Below are positions 50,856 to 59,221 of a stretch of DNA of 64,000 nucleotides, piece after piece. Origin of the DNA: Pseudoalteromonas haloplanktis ATCC 14393 (GTDB lineage: Bacteria; Pseudomonadota; Gammaproteobacteria; Enterobacterales; Alteromonadaceae); NCBI RefSeq assembly GCF_000238355.1, contig NZ_AHCA01000010.1:1-64000 (forward strand), in the 5' to 3' direction. The translations under genes were made by a program, and so were the position numbers. Within the stretch, counting starts at the first letter, position 1. Each line of letters starts with the position of its first letter. Under the pieces are notes generated by a model that was given only the letters and a program-made list of their open reading frames with translations, did not search any database and was not told the DNA's origin.

Positions 50856-52706
50856 ATGCGAATAATTAATTTTATAGTCTGTGTAATATGTTTTTTTCTC
50901 TCTCAGAGTATAAATGCAGCCAGCTCCTCTATTCGCATCGCATTTTTAGAAACAGAACAACGTGCACTAATTGAACCAAATAAGTTACTAGAGCAGCTAA
51001 CCTTTGCGCAGTCTAAGCATAACCTTAGTCAGACAGAACACGCTTATAATAATACTTTGCTAGCGCGTTTGTATTTATTTCAGGGTGATACAAAGCGTGC
51101 ACAAGCTAGTTTCAAGCTTGCTCGCCAACAGCTTCCTGAACAAGATAACTGGATCTTAGGCTATTGGTTAATGTATCGCAGTATTCTTTCTTTAGAAGAA
51201 GCTAAGTTACCTGATGCGCTTAAACAAATTCGTTTTGCACAGGCCGCTTTTCAAGACAGTAATGATCCTCAAATGTTAGTTCAGGCAAAAACAATAGAAG
51301 GAACTTTATTACTCTGGCAAGAGGAGTATACGCGTTCGATACAACTTATTGAGAATGCGTACATTGAAGCTAAAACAACGAATATGTCAGCAACGACCAT
51401 GTTATATGTTTATACCAGTTTAGCTGCCTATTATACGAACATGCAACTATATGAACAAGGGTTACAATATGCCGTGCTGGCGCGAGATATAGCGAATAAA
51501 AGTAATGATGTAGTGAATGGTTTACCTGCGCTCCACACCTTGTGTTTAAGCTACGCTCGAGCTGAAAAACTTACTTTAGCAACACGTTGTTACGATGACA
51601 TGATCAGCTTATCTGCTGAAGTAAAAGTACCCCGTTATTTATTTTGGGCGCCTGCAGGTAAAGCGATAGTTGCATTACAACAAGCAAATTATAATGAAGC
51701 TCTGCAGTTATTATATCTAGCTAAAAGCTACGTCAACAGAGTGATTATGAACCCTGCGCATATCATCGCGCTTAACAATAACTTCGCTACCGCTTTTTTG
51801 GCACTAAAACAACCTGAGCAAGCGTTAGACTATATTCTTGAAGCAGAATTACTTTTACAGGACTATGATAGACCGCTTAATAATCGTTATAGTCGCCAAA
51901 CACTTACATTAAAAGCACAAAGTTTAGAGCAATTGGGGCGTTTTGCTGATGCTGTCGCCGCACTTAAATTACTGGTTAAGTTAAATGATGAAGCGAAAGA
52001 ATCAACCCAACAAAAACTTGAGCAAGAGGCCCGTTCACGGTTTGAATCTACACAACAAGATATTAAGCTTCAGCTGGCTGAAGAGAAGCTAAAGCTGCAA
52101 CAAATAACGCTCGATAAACTAGCGAAAGAAGGGCAATTACAAACAGCTTACTCTATTATCGGATTATTGGTTATATTGAGTGTAACTATTTTTGCACTCA
52201 ATCAACGCCGAGCGTACTTGCGAAGCCAACATAGAGCAAATACCGATCCGTTAACAGGTGCACATAATCGACGTTATATTCTTGATTTTATTTCTCAGCA
52301 GTTAATTGACAAACAACGGGATTTTTCGGTTTCGATTCTAGATATAGATCATTTTAAACAAGTCAACGACCTGCATGGTCATGCCATTGGCGATCAAGCA
52401 CTGATTGGTTTTACCACGTTCTTAGAACAACAACTCGCTAATACACAGCACCAGTTTGCACGGTTTGGTGGTGAAGAATTTATTGTTGTCATGCCAGATC
52501 TAACGTTACAACAAGGGCATGATTTTATAAGTGCTTTATGCATTACTTTAAAGTCATTAAGTTTAACGGATAAAAAAATTAATTTAACCAGTAGTGCAGG
52601 GGTTGCGCAAATGACAGTAGGGCAGACCTTGAACGGGCTATTAAAAGTTGCTGATACAAACCTTTACCATGCCAAAAATACTGGCAGGGATAAGGTTTGC
52701 AGTTAG
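50856..52706 (+). CDS. TPR-containing membrane diguanylate cyclase (GGDEF)
   Basis: A 616-aa membrane protein: a signal sequence (MRIINFIVCVICFFLSQS), a long periplasmic TPR-type helical repeat region (about 30-410), a coiled coil (about 385-425), one membrane helix (about 430-450, IIGLLVILSVTIFAL) and a cytosolic GGDEF domain (about 465-616). The active site reads RFGGEEF and is intact, so it should make c-di-GMP. The RxxD inhibitory site usually found before it is absent (QHQF there). A longer in-frame ATG at 50817 lacks a ribosome site. The signal sensed is unknown. It converges on the DUF3083 gene 4 bp away. Confidence 0.88.
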   Translation: MRIINFIVCVICFFLSQSINAASSSIRIAFLETEQRALIEPNKLLEQLTFAQSKHNLSQTEHAYNNTLLARLYLFQGDTKRAQASFKLARQQLPEQDNWILGYWLMYRSILSLEEAKLPDALKQIRFAQAAFQDSNDPQMLVQAKTIEGTLLLWQEEYTRSIQLIENAYIEAKTTNMSATTMLYVYTSLAAYYTNMQLYEQGLQYAVLARDIANKSNDVVNGLPALHTLCLSYARAEKLTLATRCYDDMISLSAEVKVPRYLFWAPAGKAIVALQQANYNEALQLLYLAKSYVNRVIMNPAHIIALNNNFATAFLALKQPEQALDYILEAELLLQDYDRPLNNRYSRQTLTLKAQSLEQLGRFADAVAALKLLVKLNDEAKESTQQKLEQEARSRFESTQQDIKLQLAEEKLKLQQITLDKLAKEGQLQTAYSIIGLLVILSVTIFALNQRRAYLRSQHRANTDPLTGAHNRRYILDFISQQLIDKQRDFSVSILDIDHFKQVNDLHGHAIGDQALIGFTTFLEQQLANTQHQFARFGGEEFIVVMPDLTLQQGHDFISALCITLKSLSLTDKKINLTSSAGVAQMTVGQTLNGLLKVADTNLYHAKNTGRDKVCS

Positions 52707-52710
52707 GTTA

Positions 52711-53781
52711 TTACAAGTAATGGTTTATATGTTGGAAAAATCGCACGGTAATATCTTGGCGTTCTTTATTGATTGCTAATGGTTCAATTAGTGTGCGGAT
52801 CATACTTTCAACTTGGTTCATAAAACGGCCATGGCCTACACCTTGTTCATCTTTTTCACTCGCCACAATAACAAAATGTAGTGACTCAACTAGTTTTTCA
52901 TCATGCCAGTAATGACTGTATTGCGTTGTTTGTGTATCAGTAGCGAAACTCAACTTTTGTAACTCTTGATTTCCGTCATTGTTATCTGTTTTGCTATTAC
53001 GAATAATTGGCATCGTACCGTTGGCAACCATTGCAGCTAGTTGGAGGTTTTTGGCCGCGCATTGCTCAATAAACGCGTCATAAAAATGTTGATAAAACTC
53101 ACTATAGTTTGGACCGTTTAAGAGATGATGAAATTGAGTTTTAAGGGAGCGAGTAATAGGGACTGAAAAAGTCGTATAGGTTATTTCATTATGCTCTGTC
53201 GGCAGTAAACATTGGCGACTTTGATAACGTTGGTATAAACCACGAAGTTTATAGCCATAACTTTCTTTACACCCTTTTGCTTTGGCGAATAAGTCATAGG
53301 TTAAATGTTGGTGATCACGTATTTTGATACTAGGTTCATCAACGAGTAAAGTGTCCTGTAAATGTGCCAGTACTTTTTTTACACGGCTATGAAAAACAGC
53401 TGCGTTAGCACGAAGATCCTCCCCTGTGGCAAGAAACAGCAAGCGAATTTTCTTACTCGGTTGGTTACTATCATAAATGCATTTATGTGCTTCGTGATAA
53501 CGAGGGTTATAAAAAAATAGAATTTGCTTTGCTGTCTGCAAACAATAAGATTCTTCATGAAAACGAACAATAGGTAACTTGTCATTTGCTATCAAATGCA
53601 CATTATGCAGCTCATATTCATCACAGGATGAAAATAGCTGCCGTGCAAGTCGTTCATAGCATTGCTCTAGAGTACTAAAGCGCGCATATAATGACTCGCT
53701 GGGTATAAATTCAGCTAGTATATATTGGTTAGCGCGGGCAGTTGTTGGAATATATACACGGTGCTGTGAAAGTGAAACCAT
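52711..53781 (-). CDS. DUF3083-type protein of unknown function
   Basis: A 356-aa protein without signal peptide or membrane helices, probably cytosolic. The sequence pattern (HRVYIPTTARANQYILAEF, FYNPRYHEAHKC, LLFLATGEDLRANAA) recalls the DUF3083 family of Alteromonadales; this is from memory and not certain. There are no obvious catalytic motifs. Two similar halves may exist (both hold a polar-aromatic 'FHE/WHDE' and 'LLF/FVIV' strand), only a hint. It is convergent with the diguanylate cyclase and ends 4 bp from it with no terminator seen. Confidence 0.75.
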   Translation of the reverse strand: MVSLSQHRVYIPTTARANQYILAEFIPSESLYARFSTLEQCYERLARQLFSSCDEYELHNVHLIANDKLPIVRFHEESYCLQTAKQILFFYNPRYHEAHKCIYDSNQPSKKIRLLFLATGEDLRANAAVFHSRVKKVLAHLQDTLLVDEPSIKIRDHQHLTYDLFAKAKGCKESYGYKLRGLYQRYQSRQCLLPTEHNEITYTTFSVPITRSLKTQFHHLLNGPNYSEFYQHFYDAFIEQCAAKNLQLAAMVANGTMPIIRNSKTDNNDGNQELQKLSFATDTQTTQYSHYWHDEKLVESLHFVIVASEKDEQGVGHGRFMNQVESMIRTLIEPLAINKERQDITVRFFQHINHYL

Positions 53782-53984
53782 AGCTTTATCCTTAAAATAA
53801 GTCGAATGCGGGCACTGTACCTCGATTGCATGACTATTTTATTGCGCTAGAACAATTTATCATCGCTAAGTCATTAAATTATTGTGACTACAGCGAATTT
53901 ATCCACTTGTAATTTTATACAACGACACTCTATGTAATACGCCCAGATCTATTACTGTATGTTAAGGTTCGTTTTTATAATATG

Positions 53985-54145
53985 CCCAAGCCACCTCAAT
54001 ATGCGAAGCGCCCAACGGGTTGGGTTAAAAGCGATTTATACTGCGTTATTGATTTTACCACTAGAACCACTATCTATTTGCGATCAATGCCTTGCCTAAA
54101 TCGCTTTTAATTCCAACTGAAACTCGCATCTTGGGGTGGTTTGGG
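53985..54145. repeat. Intergenic inverted-repeat element, type B
   Basis: A 161-bp non-coding imperfect palindrome. Its left end CCCAAGCCACCTCAATATGCG (written here as one motif with its partner) mirrors the right end CGCATCTTGGGGTGGTTTGG and beyond, with about three mismatches over 20 bp; AAGCGATTTA and AATCGCTT form a second inner pair. The centre (CTGCGTTAT, a TAGAAC-ACTA hairpin, then ATGCCTTG) resembles the core of the type A element. It fills most of the 414-bp gap before glnS; 53782-53984 shows nothing clear. Confidence 0.75.
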
Positions 54146-54151
54146 TATAAT
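54146..54151 (+). promoter_or_regulatory. Putative -10 of glnS at the repeat boundary
   Basis: A perfect TATAAT 45 bp before the glnS ATG, directly adjoining the right end of the type B element. No good -35 at 16-18 bp is visible. Confidence 0.45.
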
Positions 54152-54195
54152 GCAATAGTTTTGTCACCATGCACTATTCAGAGGATTATACTCCT

Positions 54196-55857
54196 ATGGC
54201 GGAAATTGAGAATCGCCCAAGTAACTTTATAAGAACGCGTATTGATGAAGACTTAGCATCAGGTAAACATGCGTCTACACATACTCGTTTTCCACCTGAG
54301 CCAAATGGTTTTTTACATATTGGACATGCTAAATCAATTTGTTTAAATTTTGGTATCGCGCAGGACTACAGTGGTCAATGTAATCTACGTTTTGATGATA
54401 CTAACCCTGAAAAAGAAGATATTAACTACGTTAACTCTATTAAAGAAGATGTTCAGTGGTTAGGCTTTAACTGGGATGGTGAAATAAAGTATTCGTCCAA
54501 TTATTTCGATACCCTTTATGAATATGCTGTTGAGCTTATCAATAAAGGGCTAGCTTATGTCTGCTTTTTATCGGCAGATCAAGCACGAGAGTACCGAGGT
54601 ACATTAAAGGAGCCTGGTAAGAATAGCCCGACTCGTGATACGAGCCCTTCAGAGAATTTAGCATTATTTGAAAAAATGCGTGCTGGTGAATTCAAAGAAG
54701 GTGAGTGCGTTCTTCGTGCAAAAATAGATATGGCCAGCTCATTTATGGTGCTGCGTGATCCTATTCTCTATCGTGTTCGTTTTGCTCATCATCACCAAAC
54801 AGGTGATAAGTGGTGTATATACCCGATGTATGACTTTACGCACTGTATTTCTGATGCGCTGGAAGGTATTACGCATTCATTATGTACGTTAGAGTTTCAA
54901 GACAACCGTCGCTTGTATGATTGGGTACTCGACAACATCAGTCTTGAATGTCATCCACAACAAATAGAGTTTTCGCGTTTAAATCTTGAATACACTATCA
55001 TGTCTAAGCGCAAGCTAAACGACCTAGTTGTGAACGGCCATGTTGAAGGCTGGGATGATCCGCGAATGCCAACGATAGCAGGTTTACGTCGCCGTGGTTA
55101 TACACCGGCATCAATACGTGAATTTTGTGCTCGTATAGGTGTAACCAAGCAAGAAAACATGGTTGAAATGGGCATGCTTGAAGCCTGTATCCGTGAAGAT
55201 CTAAATGAACATGCTCCGCGAGCAATGGCTGTGCTTGATCCTGTTAAAGTGATCATTGAAAACTATGACGCTGAGACTGTTGAAACGTTATCGGTTGCCA
55301 ACCATCCTAATGATGAAAGCATGGGCCGACGCGATGTACCGTTTACCCGTGAAATTTACATTGAACGTGAAGATTTTAAAGAAGAAGCAAATAATAAGTT
55401 TAAACGTTTGGTACTAGGCAAAGAAGTACGTTTACGTGGTGCTTATGTTATCAAAGCAGAACGTGTTGAAAAAGACGAACATGGTGAAATCGCAACAATC
55501 TTCTGTAGTTATGATCCTGAGACTTTAGGTAAAAATCCAAGTGATGGCCGAAAAGTGAAGGGCGTTATCCACTGGGTTTCAGCTAGTGAGTCAATTACTG
55601 CAGAAGTTCGTTTGTATGACCGTTTGTTTAACGTACCAAATCCTGCTGCTGCAGAAGATTTTTCTTCTACATTGAATCCAGATTCATTGATAGTTTTAAC
55701 AAATGCTAAACTTGAGCCTGCACTTGCTAACGCAGCACCGGCACAAGGTTTTCAGTTTGAGCGAACTGGGTATTTCAGCCGTGACACGAAATCAGATACT
55801 CTGGTATTTAATCAAACGGTTGGTTTACGTGATTCATGGACTAAAACTCAACAATAA
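54196..55857 (+). CDS. glnS: Glutaminyl-tRNA synthetase
   Basis: A 553-aa class I aminoacyl-tRNA synthetase that charges tRNA-Gln. HIGH is at residues 41-44 ([15 protein letters not shown]); the second signature appears as MSKRK. The C-terminal anticodon-binding beta-barrels are complete. The ATG at 54196 gives the E. coli-type start ([19 protein letters not shown]) and length and has AGAGGA upstream; an in-frame ATG at 54169 is less likely. It is convergent with fur across a two-way terminator. Confidence 0.97.
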   Translation: MAEIENRPSNFIRTRIDEDLASGKHASTHTRFPPEPNGFLHIGHAKSICLNFGIAQDYSGQCNLRFDDTNPEKEDINYVNSIKEDVQWLGFNWDGEIKYSSNYFDTLYEYAVELINKGLAYVCFLSADQAREYRGTLKEPGKNSPTRDTSPSENLALFEKMRAGEFKEGECVLRAKIDMASSFMVLRDPILYRVRFAHHHQTGDKWCIYPMYDFTHCISDALEGITHSLCTLEFQDNRRLYDWVLDNISLECHPQQIEFSRLNLEYTIMSKRKLNDLVVNGHVEGWDDPRMPTIAGLRRRGYTPASIREFCARIGVTKQENMVEMGMLEACIREDLNEHAPRAMAVLDPVKVIIENYDAETVETLSVANHPNDESMGRRDVPFTREIYIEREDFKEEANNKFKRLVLGKEVRLRGAYVIKAERVEKDEHGEIATIFCSYDPETLGKNPSDGRKVKGVIHWVSASESITAEVRLYDRLFNVPNPAAAEDFSSTLNPDSLIVLTNAKLEPALANAAPAQGFQFERTGYFSRDTKSDTLVFNQTVGLRDSWTKTQQ

Positions 55858-55899
55858 TTATTTTTATCCTTTTATACCAAGGGGATAATTAACAAACAT

Positions 55900-55929
55900 A
55901 AAAAAACCTGCATATTGCAGGTTTTTTTT
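55900..55929. terminator. Bidirectional terminator between glnS and fur
   Basis: AAAAAACCTGCA, TAT, TGCAGGTTTTTT with extended A and T runs, between two convergent genes. Confidence 0.92.
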
Positions 55930-55945
55930 ATTCATAGCTAATAGA

Positions 55946-56386
55946 TTATTGGCTATCAGCAAACGCTTTACATGCAGCTGTATCAGTACACTCACCATAT
56001 AGGTAAAGAGAGTGATTGGTCAGCTTAATGCCATTTTCTTTTGAAATTTCTAGCTGACGATTTTCAATGATATCATCTTCAAATTCGATCACTTTACCGC
56101 ACTTTAAACACACTAAGTGATCATGATGGGTGCTACCAGAGAGTTCAAATACTGATTTACCGCCTTCAAAGTGGTGACGGCTAACAATACCAGCATCATC
56201 AAATTGGTTAAGTACACGATACACAGTAGCAAGGCCAATTTCTTCACCTAAATCCAAAAGAATTTTGTAAACATCTTCAGCGCTGATGTGTTGGTTATCT
56301 GGAGATTGCAAAATCTCTAAAATTTTAATACGCGGTAAAGTTACTTTTAAACCGGCTTTTTTTAATTCCAAGTTATGATCAGTCAT
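55946..56386 (-). CDS. fur: Ferric uptake regulator Fur
   Basis: A 146-aa metal-dependent repressor of iron uptake genes. The winged helix N-terminus (LKKAGLKVTLPRIKILEIL, then GLATVYRVLNQFDDAGIV as recognition helix) is followed by metal sites HHDHLVCLKCGKVIEFED (CxxC). The ATG at 56386 matches E. coli Fur (MTDNN...); an in-frame TTG 15 bp upstream is unlikely. Upstream, AATGATAAGAATAA (about 56453) is only weakly like a Fur box. fldA lies 187 bp upstream on the same strand. Confidence 0.96.
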   Translation of the reverse strand: MTDHNLELKKAGLKVTLPRIKILEILQSPDNQHISAEDVYKILLDLGEEIGLATVYRVLNQFDDAGIVSRHHFEGGKSVFELSGSTHHDHLVCLKCGKVIEFEDDIIENRQLEISKENGIKLTNHSLYLYGECTDTAACKAFADSQ

Positions 56387-56573
56387 TAAAATCTGTCTCA
56401 ATTAAATTTGGTTATACTAGACACCTTACAAAGATGCACACGACACATTAGCAATGATAAGAATAACGTGCCTAGTCATTAAGTGCAAAGATCAATTGCT
56501 AGAATTACTTATAAAAAGTGTATTTGGCAATCAAGTGCTACTATTTTAAGCAAAATCTAGCAATAAAGTGCAT

Positions 56574-57101
56574 TTAATCAGCAAGTTCACTTAAACACAT
56601 TTCTTCATATACTTGTGCAGACCACGCTTTTACGCGTTGTTCAGTAAGCTCTGGTTGACGGTCTTCATCAATACCTAATCCAACAAAGTGGGTATCATCA
56701 GCCATGCCTTTAGATGCTTCAAAATCATAACCTTCGGTAGGCCAATGACCTACAACAATTGCACCACGCTCTGTAACGATATCATTTATCATTCCCATTG
56801 CATCGAGGAAGTATTCAGCATAGTCTTCTTGATCGCCACAGCCAAAGATAGCAACAAGTTTGCCTTCAAAATCAATTTCTTCAAGTTCTGGGAAAAAATC
56901 ATCCCAATCACATTGCGCTTCACCATAATACCAAGTCGGGATGCCAAATAAGATTAAATCAAATTCTGCTATCTCTTCTTTAGAGCTTTTAGCAATATCA
57001 TGTACAGCCACAAGCTTTTTACCCAACTCTTTTTGGATCATTTTAGCTACGTGCTCTGTGTTACCTGTGTCACTTCCGAAAAAAATACCTACACTTGCCA
57101 T
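56574..57101 (-). CDS. fldA: Flavodoxin, long-chain
   Basis: A 175-aa FMN electron carrier. The FMN phosphate loop is GIFFGSDTGNTEHVA (about 5-19); PTWYYGEAQCDWDDF and FGCGDQEDYAEYF are the isoalloxazine-contact loops, and the long-chain insert is present. It donates electrons to radical-SAM and reductive enzymes. It lies 14 bp downstream of ybfE on the minus strand, as in E. coli ybfE-fldA-fur. Confidence 0.96.
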   Translation of the reverse strand: MASVGIFFGSDTGNTEHVAKMIQKELGKKLVAVHDIAKSSKEEIAEFDLILFGIPTWYYGEAQCDWDDFFPELEEIDFEGKLVAIFGCGDQEDYAEYFLDAMGMINDIVTERGAIVVGHWPTEGYDFEASKGMADDTHFVGLGIDEDRQPELTEQRVKAWSAQVYEEMCLSELAD

Positions 57102-57115
57102 GAATTTAAAACCTT

Positions 57116-57394
57116 TTATCTATCAATAGCCAATCTTTCTTGTAAAATAGTTTCAATCAGCGCACTACGGCTAATATTCTGTGCATCGGCCATATCGCTT
57201 AACGCTTGATATAACTGCGATGAAACTTTAAATTCCACACGCTTTAAACCACGTGCTTTATCTCTTTTTATTTGATTACGTTTATTTACCTTTAACTGAA
57301 CTTCCCTCGGAAGGGGATTCGTTTTCGGTCTGCCGGGGCGCTTTTCGTATTCAAATAAATCGAGTGTTGTTCTATCGGTTTCAGATTTAGCCAT
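57116..57394 (-). CDS. ybfE: YbfE (LexA-regulated protein family), CopG/RHH-like
   Basis: A 92-aa basic protein with a C-terminal ribbon-helix-helix-like part (RVEFKVSSQLYQALSDMADAQ..SRSALIE) and an N-terminal RRPGRPKTNPLPRE-like AT-hook segment (EKRPGRPKTNPLP). In enterics it is called LexA-regulated; I see no CTGT-N8-ACAG box upstream here. The ATG at 57394 gives the E. coli-type start (MAKSETDRTTLDLF); a longer frame to 57421 would overlap DUF2788. It is probably a DNA-binding protein. Confidence 0.92.
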   Translation of the reverse strand: MAKSETDRTTLDLFEYEKRPGRPKTNPLPREVQLKVNKRNQIKRDKARGLKRVEFKVSSQLYQALSDMADAQNISRSALIETILQERLAIDR

Positions 57395-57396
57395 GG

Positions 57397-57618
57397 TTAA
57401 CCCACACCCGCACCTTGCCAAAACACTTGAATAAGTCCTTTAGCGATAAAACCAGAGCACCCTAAAAAGAGTACAAGCCATACAATATAGCGGCCAAACT
57501 TAGGTACATTGCCTTTTTTAAGTACATCTTGAATAGCCATACCAATAAAAAAGAACACACCGGCTAAGCCAAAATACAACCCAAGGGTATCAAATTCGTT
57601 AATTAACTGACTGACCAT
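57397..57618 (-). CDS. DUF2788 family membrane protein
   Basis: A 73-aa protein with two membrane helices (about 14-33 and 45-64), the whole pattern (YFGLAGVFFFIGMAIQDVLKKG, FGRYIVWLVLFLG) being that of DUF2788. Function unknown. The ATG at 57618 is used rather than the TTG one codon earlier. It ends 2 bp before ybfE, so both belong to one transcript with fldA. Confidence 0.85.
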   Translation of the reverse strand: MVSQLINEFDTLGLYFGLAGVFFFIGMAIQDVLKKGNVPKFGRYIVWLVLFLGCSGFIAKGLIQVFWQGAGVG

Positions 57619-57717
57619 CAACGTATAACCTTTAAATTAAACGGCGCGTACTATAGCATATAAAATCGCAATAATTTAGTGCGCGTAGTCAAAAATAGTG
57701 GATTAAATTTAGCTTTA

Positions 57718-58482
57718 TTATGCCATTAAAAATGCACTGATTGACTTATTAACCGCCGCTGGTTTTTGTGCATGTAACCAATGGCCCGCACCATGTATAA
57801 CTTTTGCTTGGGCATTTTTAAATTGCGCCATAATTGCATCACGGTATTCAGGCAATATATAGTCAGAATCGTTCCCTTTGATAAACAAAGTATCGCATAA
57901 ACAAGAATCATTTGCTTTAATATTTGCTAGTATATTACTATATTTTTCACTCAAAGCAGCTAAATTAAATCGCCATTGCAATTGGCCATGTTGGTCTTTT
58001 GCGTAGCTTTTTAATAAAAACTGGCGAACACCTAACTCAGGGATGAGCGGTTCCATGAGTGTGTCGGCCTGTTTACGGTCATTAACAGCGTGTTGTTGTA
58101 CGCGTTTTAACGCCGCAATAATATCGTTGTGGCGACTTTTGTATGCCACAGGTGCAATATCTAATACCACGAGTTTATTGACTACTTCGGGGTTTAAATG
58201 TGCAATTTGCATAGCCACTTTGCCGCCCATAGAGTGACCGACTAAGTGAGCTTTATTGATGGATAAATGGGCCATTAAATTCAGTACGTCGGCTGCCATA
58301 CTTGGGTAGTCCATTACGTCACTGTGTGGTGACTGACCATGATTACGTAGATCAATATTGGTTATTGTAAAATTTTCGGCTAATGATTTAGCAATAACAT
58401 TTAGGTTTTCCAGTGAACCAAATAGGCCATGGATCAAAATTACATGTGGGCCTTGGCCCGTTTGTTTGTAATTTAACAACAT
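57718..58482 (-). CDS. ybfF: Alpha/beta-fold esterase YbfF
   Basis: A 254-aa cytosolic alpha/beta hydrolase (acyl-CoA/thioester or short-ester hydrolase by family). The oxyanion region is HGLFGSLENL, the nucleophile is the Ser of GHSMGGK and the catalytic His is in GAGHWLHAQKP near the C-terminus. The ATG at 58482 gives the E. coli length (254 aa); a TTG four codons upstream is less likely. It heads the ybfF-DUF2788-ybfE-fldA-fur minus-strand series and is divergent from seqA. Confidence 0.92.
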   Translation of the reverse strand: MLLNYKQTGQGPHVILIHGLFGSLENLNVIAKSLAENFTITNIDLRNHGQSPHSDVMDYPSMAADVLNLMAHLSINKAHLVGHSMGGKVAMQIAHLNPEVVNKLVVLDIAPVAYKSRHNDIIAALKRVQQHAVNDRKQADTLMEPLIPELGVRQFLLKSYAKDQHGQLQWRFNLAALSEKYSNILANIKANDSCLCDTLFIKGNDSDYILPEYRDAIMAQFKNAQAKVIHGAGHWLHAQKPAAVNKSISAFLMA

Positions 58483-58574
58483 CAACGTATCCAAAAATAT
58501 TTAATCAAAAGTGCGCTTAGTTTGCCTAGTGAAATAACAAATTGCAAAACATAGAGAATTAAATCAGGTTTGGG

Positions 58575-58603
58575 TATAATCTCAAAGGAATAAAAAAATG
58601 TGA
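58575..58603 (+). promoter_or_regulatory. seqA -10 box and start-stop codon pair in the leader
   Basis: TATAAT at 58575-58580 is followed by a good ribosome site AAAGGA (58584-58589), then ATG (58598-58600) immediately followed by TGA (58601-58603). The GTG overlapping this ATG (58600-58602) is in frame with seqA. The true seqA ATG at 58624 has its own AGGA (58615-58618). Confidence 0.5.
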
Positions 58604-58623
58604 CCCGTAACGACAGGAATAAC

Positions 58624-59211
58624 ATGAAAAAAATTGACATAGACGACGAGTTATATCAATACATTGCAAGTAATACACAAAGTATAGGCGAAAGCGCTTC
58701 AACTATTTTACGTCGTTTGTTAAATATTCACGACGAGAATGATTTAGTCGTAACAGAAAAACCACAGAGCCCTACAGCACCAGCAAAGAAAGCTGATGCT
58801 GCCTCAAATATACAGTCATCTGATACGACTTCGGTAACAGATACTAAAAAGCCAGTAGCTGTCACGCCTCAGCGTGCAAATGTTTTTAATATACTGAATA
58901 AAGAAGAGCTGGCGATGCAAAAAGGGGTCGTAGGGCGCTTTTTGTTTATCCTTTCTGCGTTACATCGCACCCATAAAGCCGATTTTTCGGCAGTGCTTGA
59001 TGTACAAGGGCGTGATCGTGTTTACTTTGCAACTAGTAAAGAAGCACTGGTAAATAGTGGTAGTAGCATGAATCCAAAAAATATCACGGATAGTGAATAT
59101 TGGGTCATGACTAATTCAAATACTACCCGTAAGAAAATGATGCTACATGAAGTGGCGCTTGGCTTAGGTTATAGCGCTGAACAAGCTGAAAAAATTCGAG
59201 ACTACTTATAA
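58624..59211 (+). CDS. seqA: Negative modulator of replication initiation SeqA
   Basis: A 195-aa DNA-binding protein that sequesters hemimethylated GATC sites at oriC. The N-terminal oligomerisation domain ([30 protein letters not shown] text, about 1-36) is followed by a Thr/Ser/Ala-rich linker (about 40-85), longer than in E. coli. The DNA-binding domain comes next, with [11 protein letters not shown] holding the GATC-contacting Asn residues. It implies Dam methylation in this organism. E. coli SeqA has 181 aa. It is followed by pgm after 10 bp, as in enterics. Confidence 0.95.
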   Translation: MKKIDIDDELYQYIASNTQSIGESASTILRRLLNIHDENDLVVTEKPQSPTAPAKKADAASNIQSSDTTSVTDTKKPVAVTPQRANVFNILNKEELAMQKGVVGRFLFILSALHRTHKADFSAVLDVQGRDRVYFATSKEALVNSGSSMNPKNITDSEYWVMTNSNTTRKKMMLHEVALGLGYSAEQAEKIRDYL

Positions 59212-59221
59212 AGGAAATGTA

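Noticed and set aside
55871..55885. TATACCAAGGGG near the glnS stop as another element end
   Set aside because: Only the first seven bases match and there is no inverted partner.
56450..56470. Possible Fur box upstream of fur (AATGATAAGAATAA)
   Set aside because: Only partial agreement with the GATAATGATAATCATTATC-type consensus; not enough to call autoregulation.
57395..57720. LexA box upstream of ybfE or DUF2788
   Set aside because: Family name suggests LexA control, but no CTGT-N8-ACAG sequence is visible.
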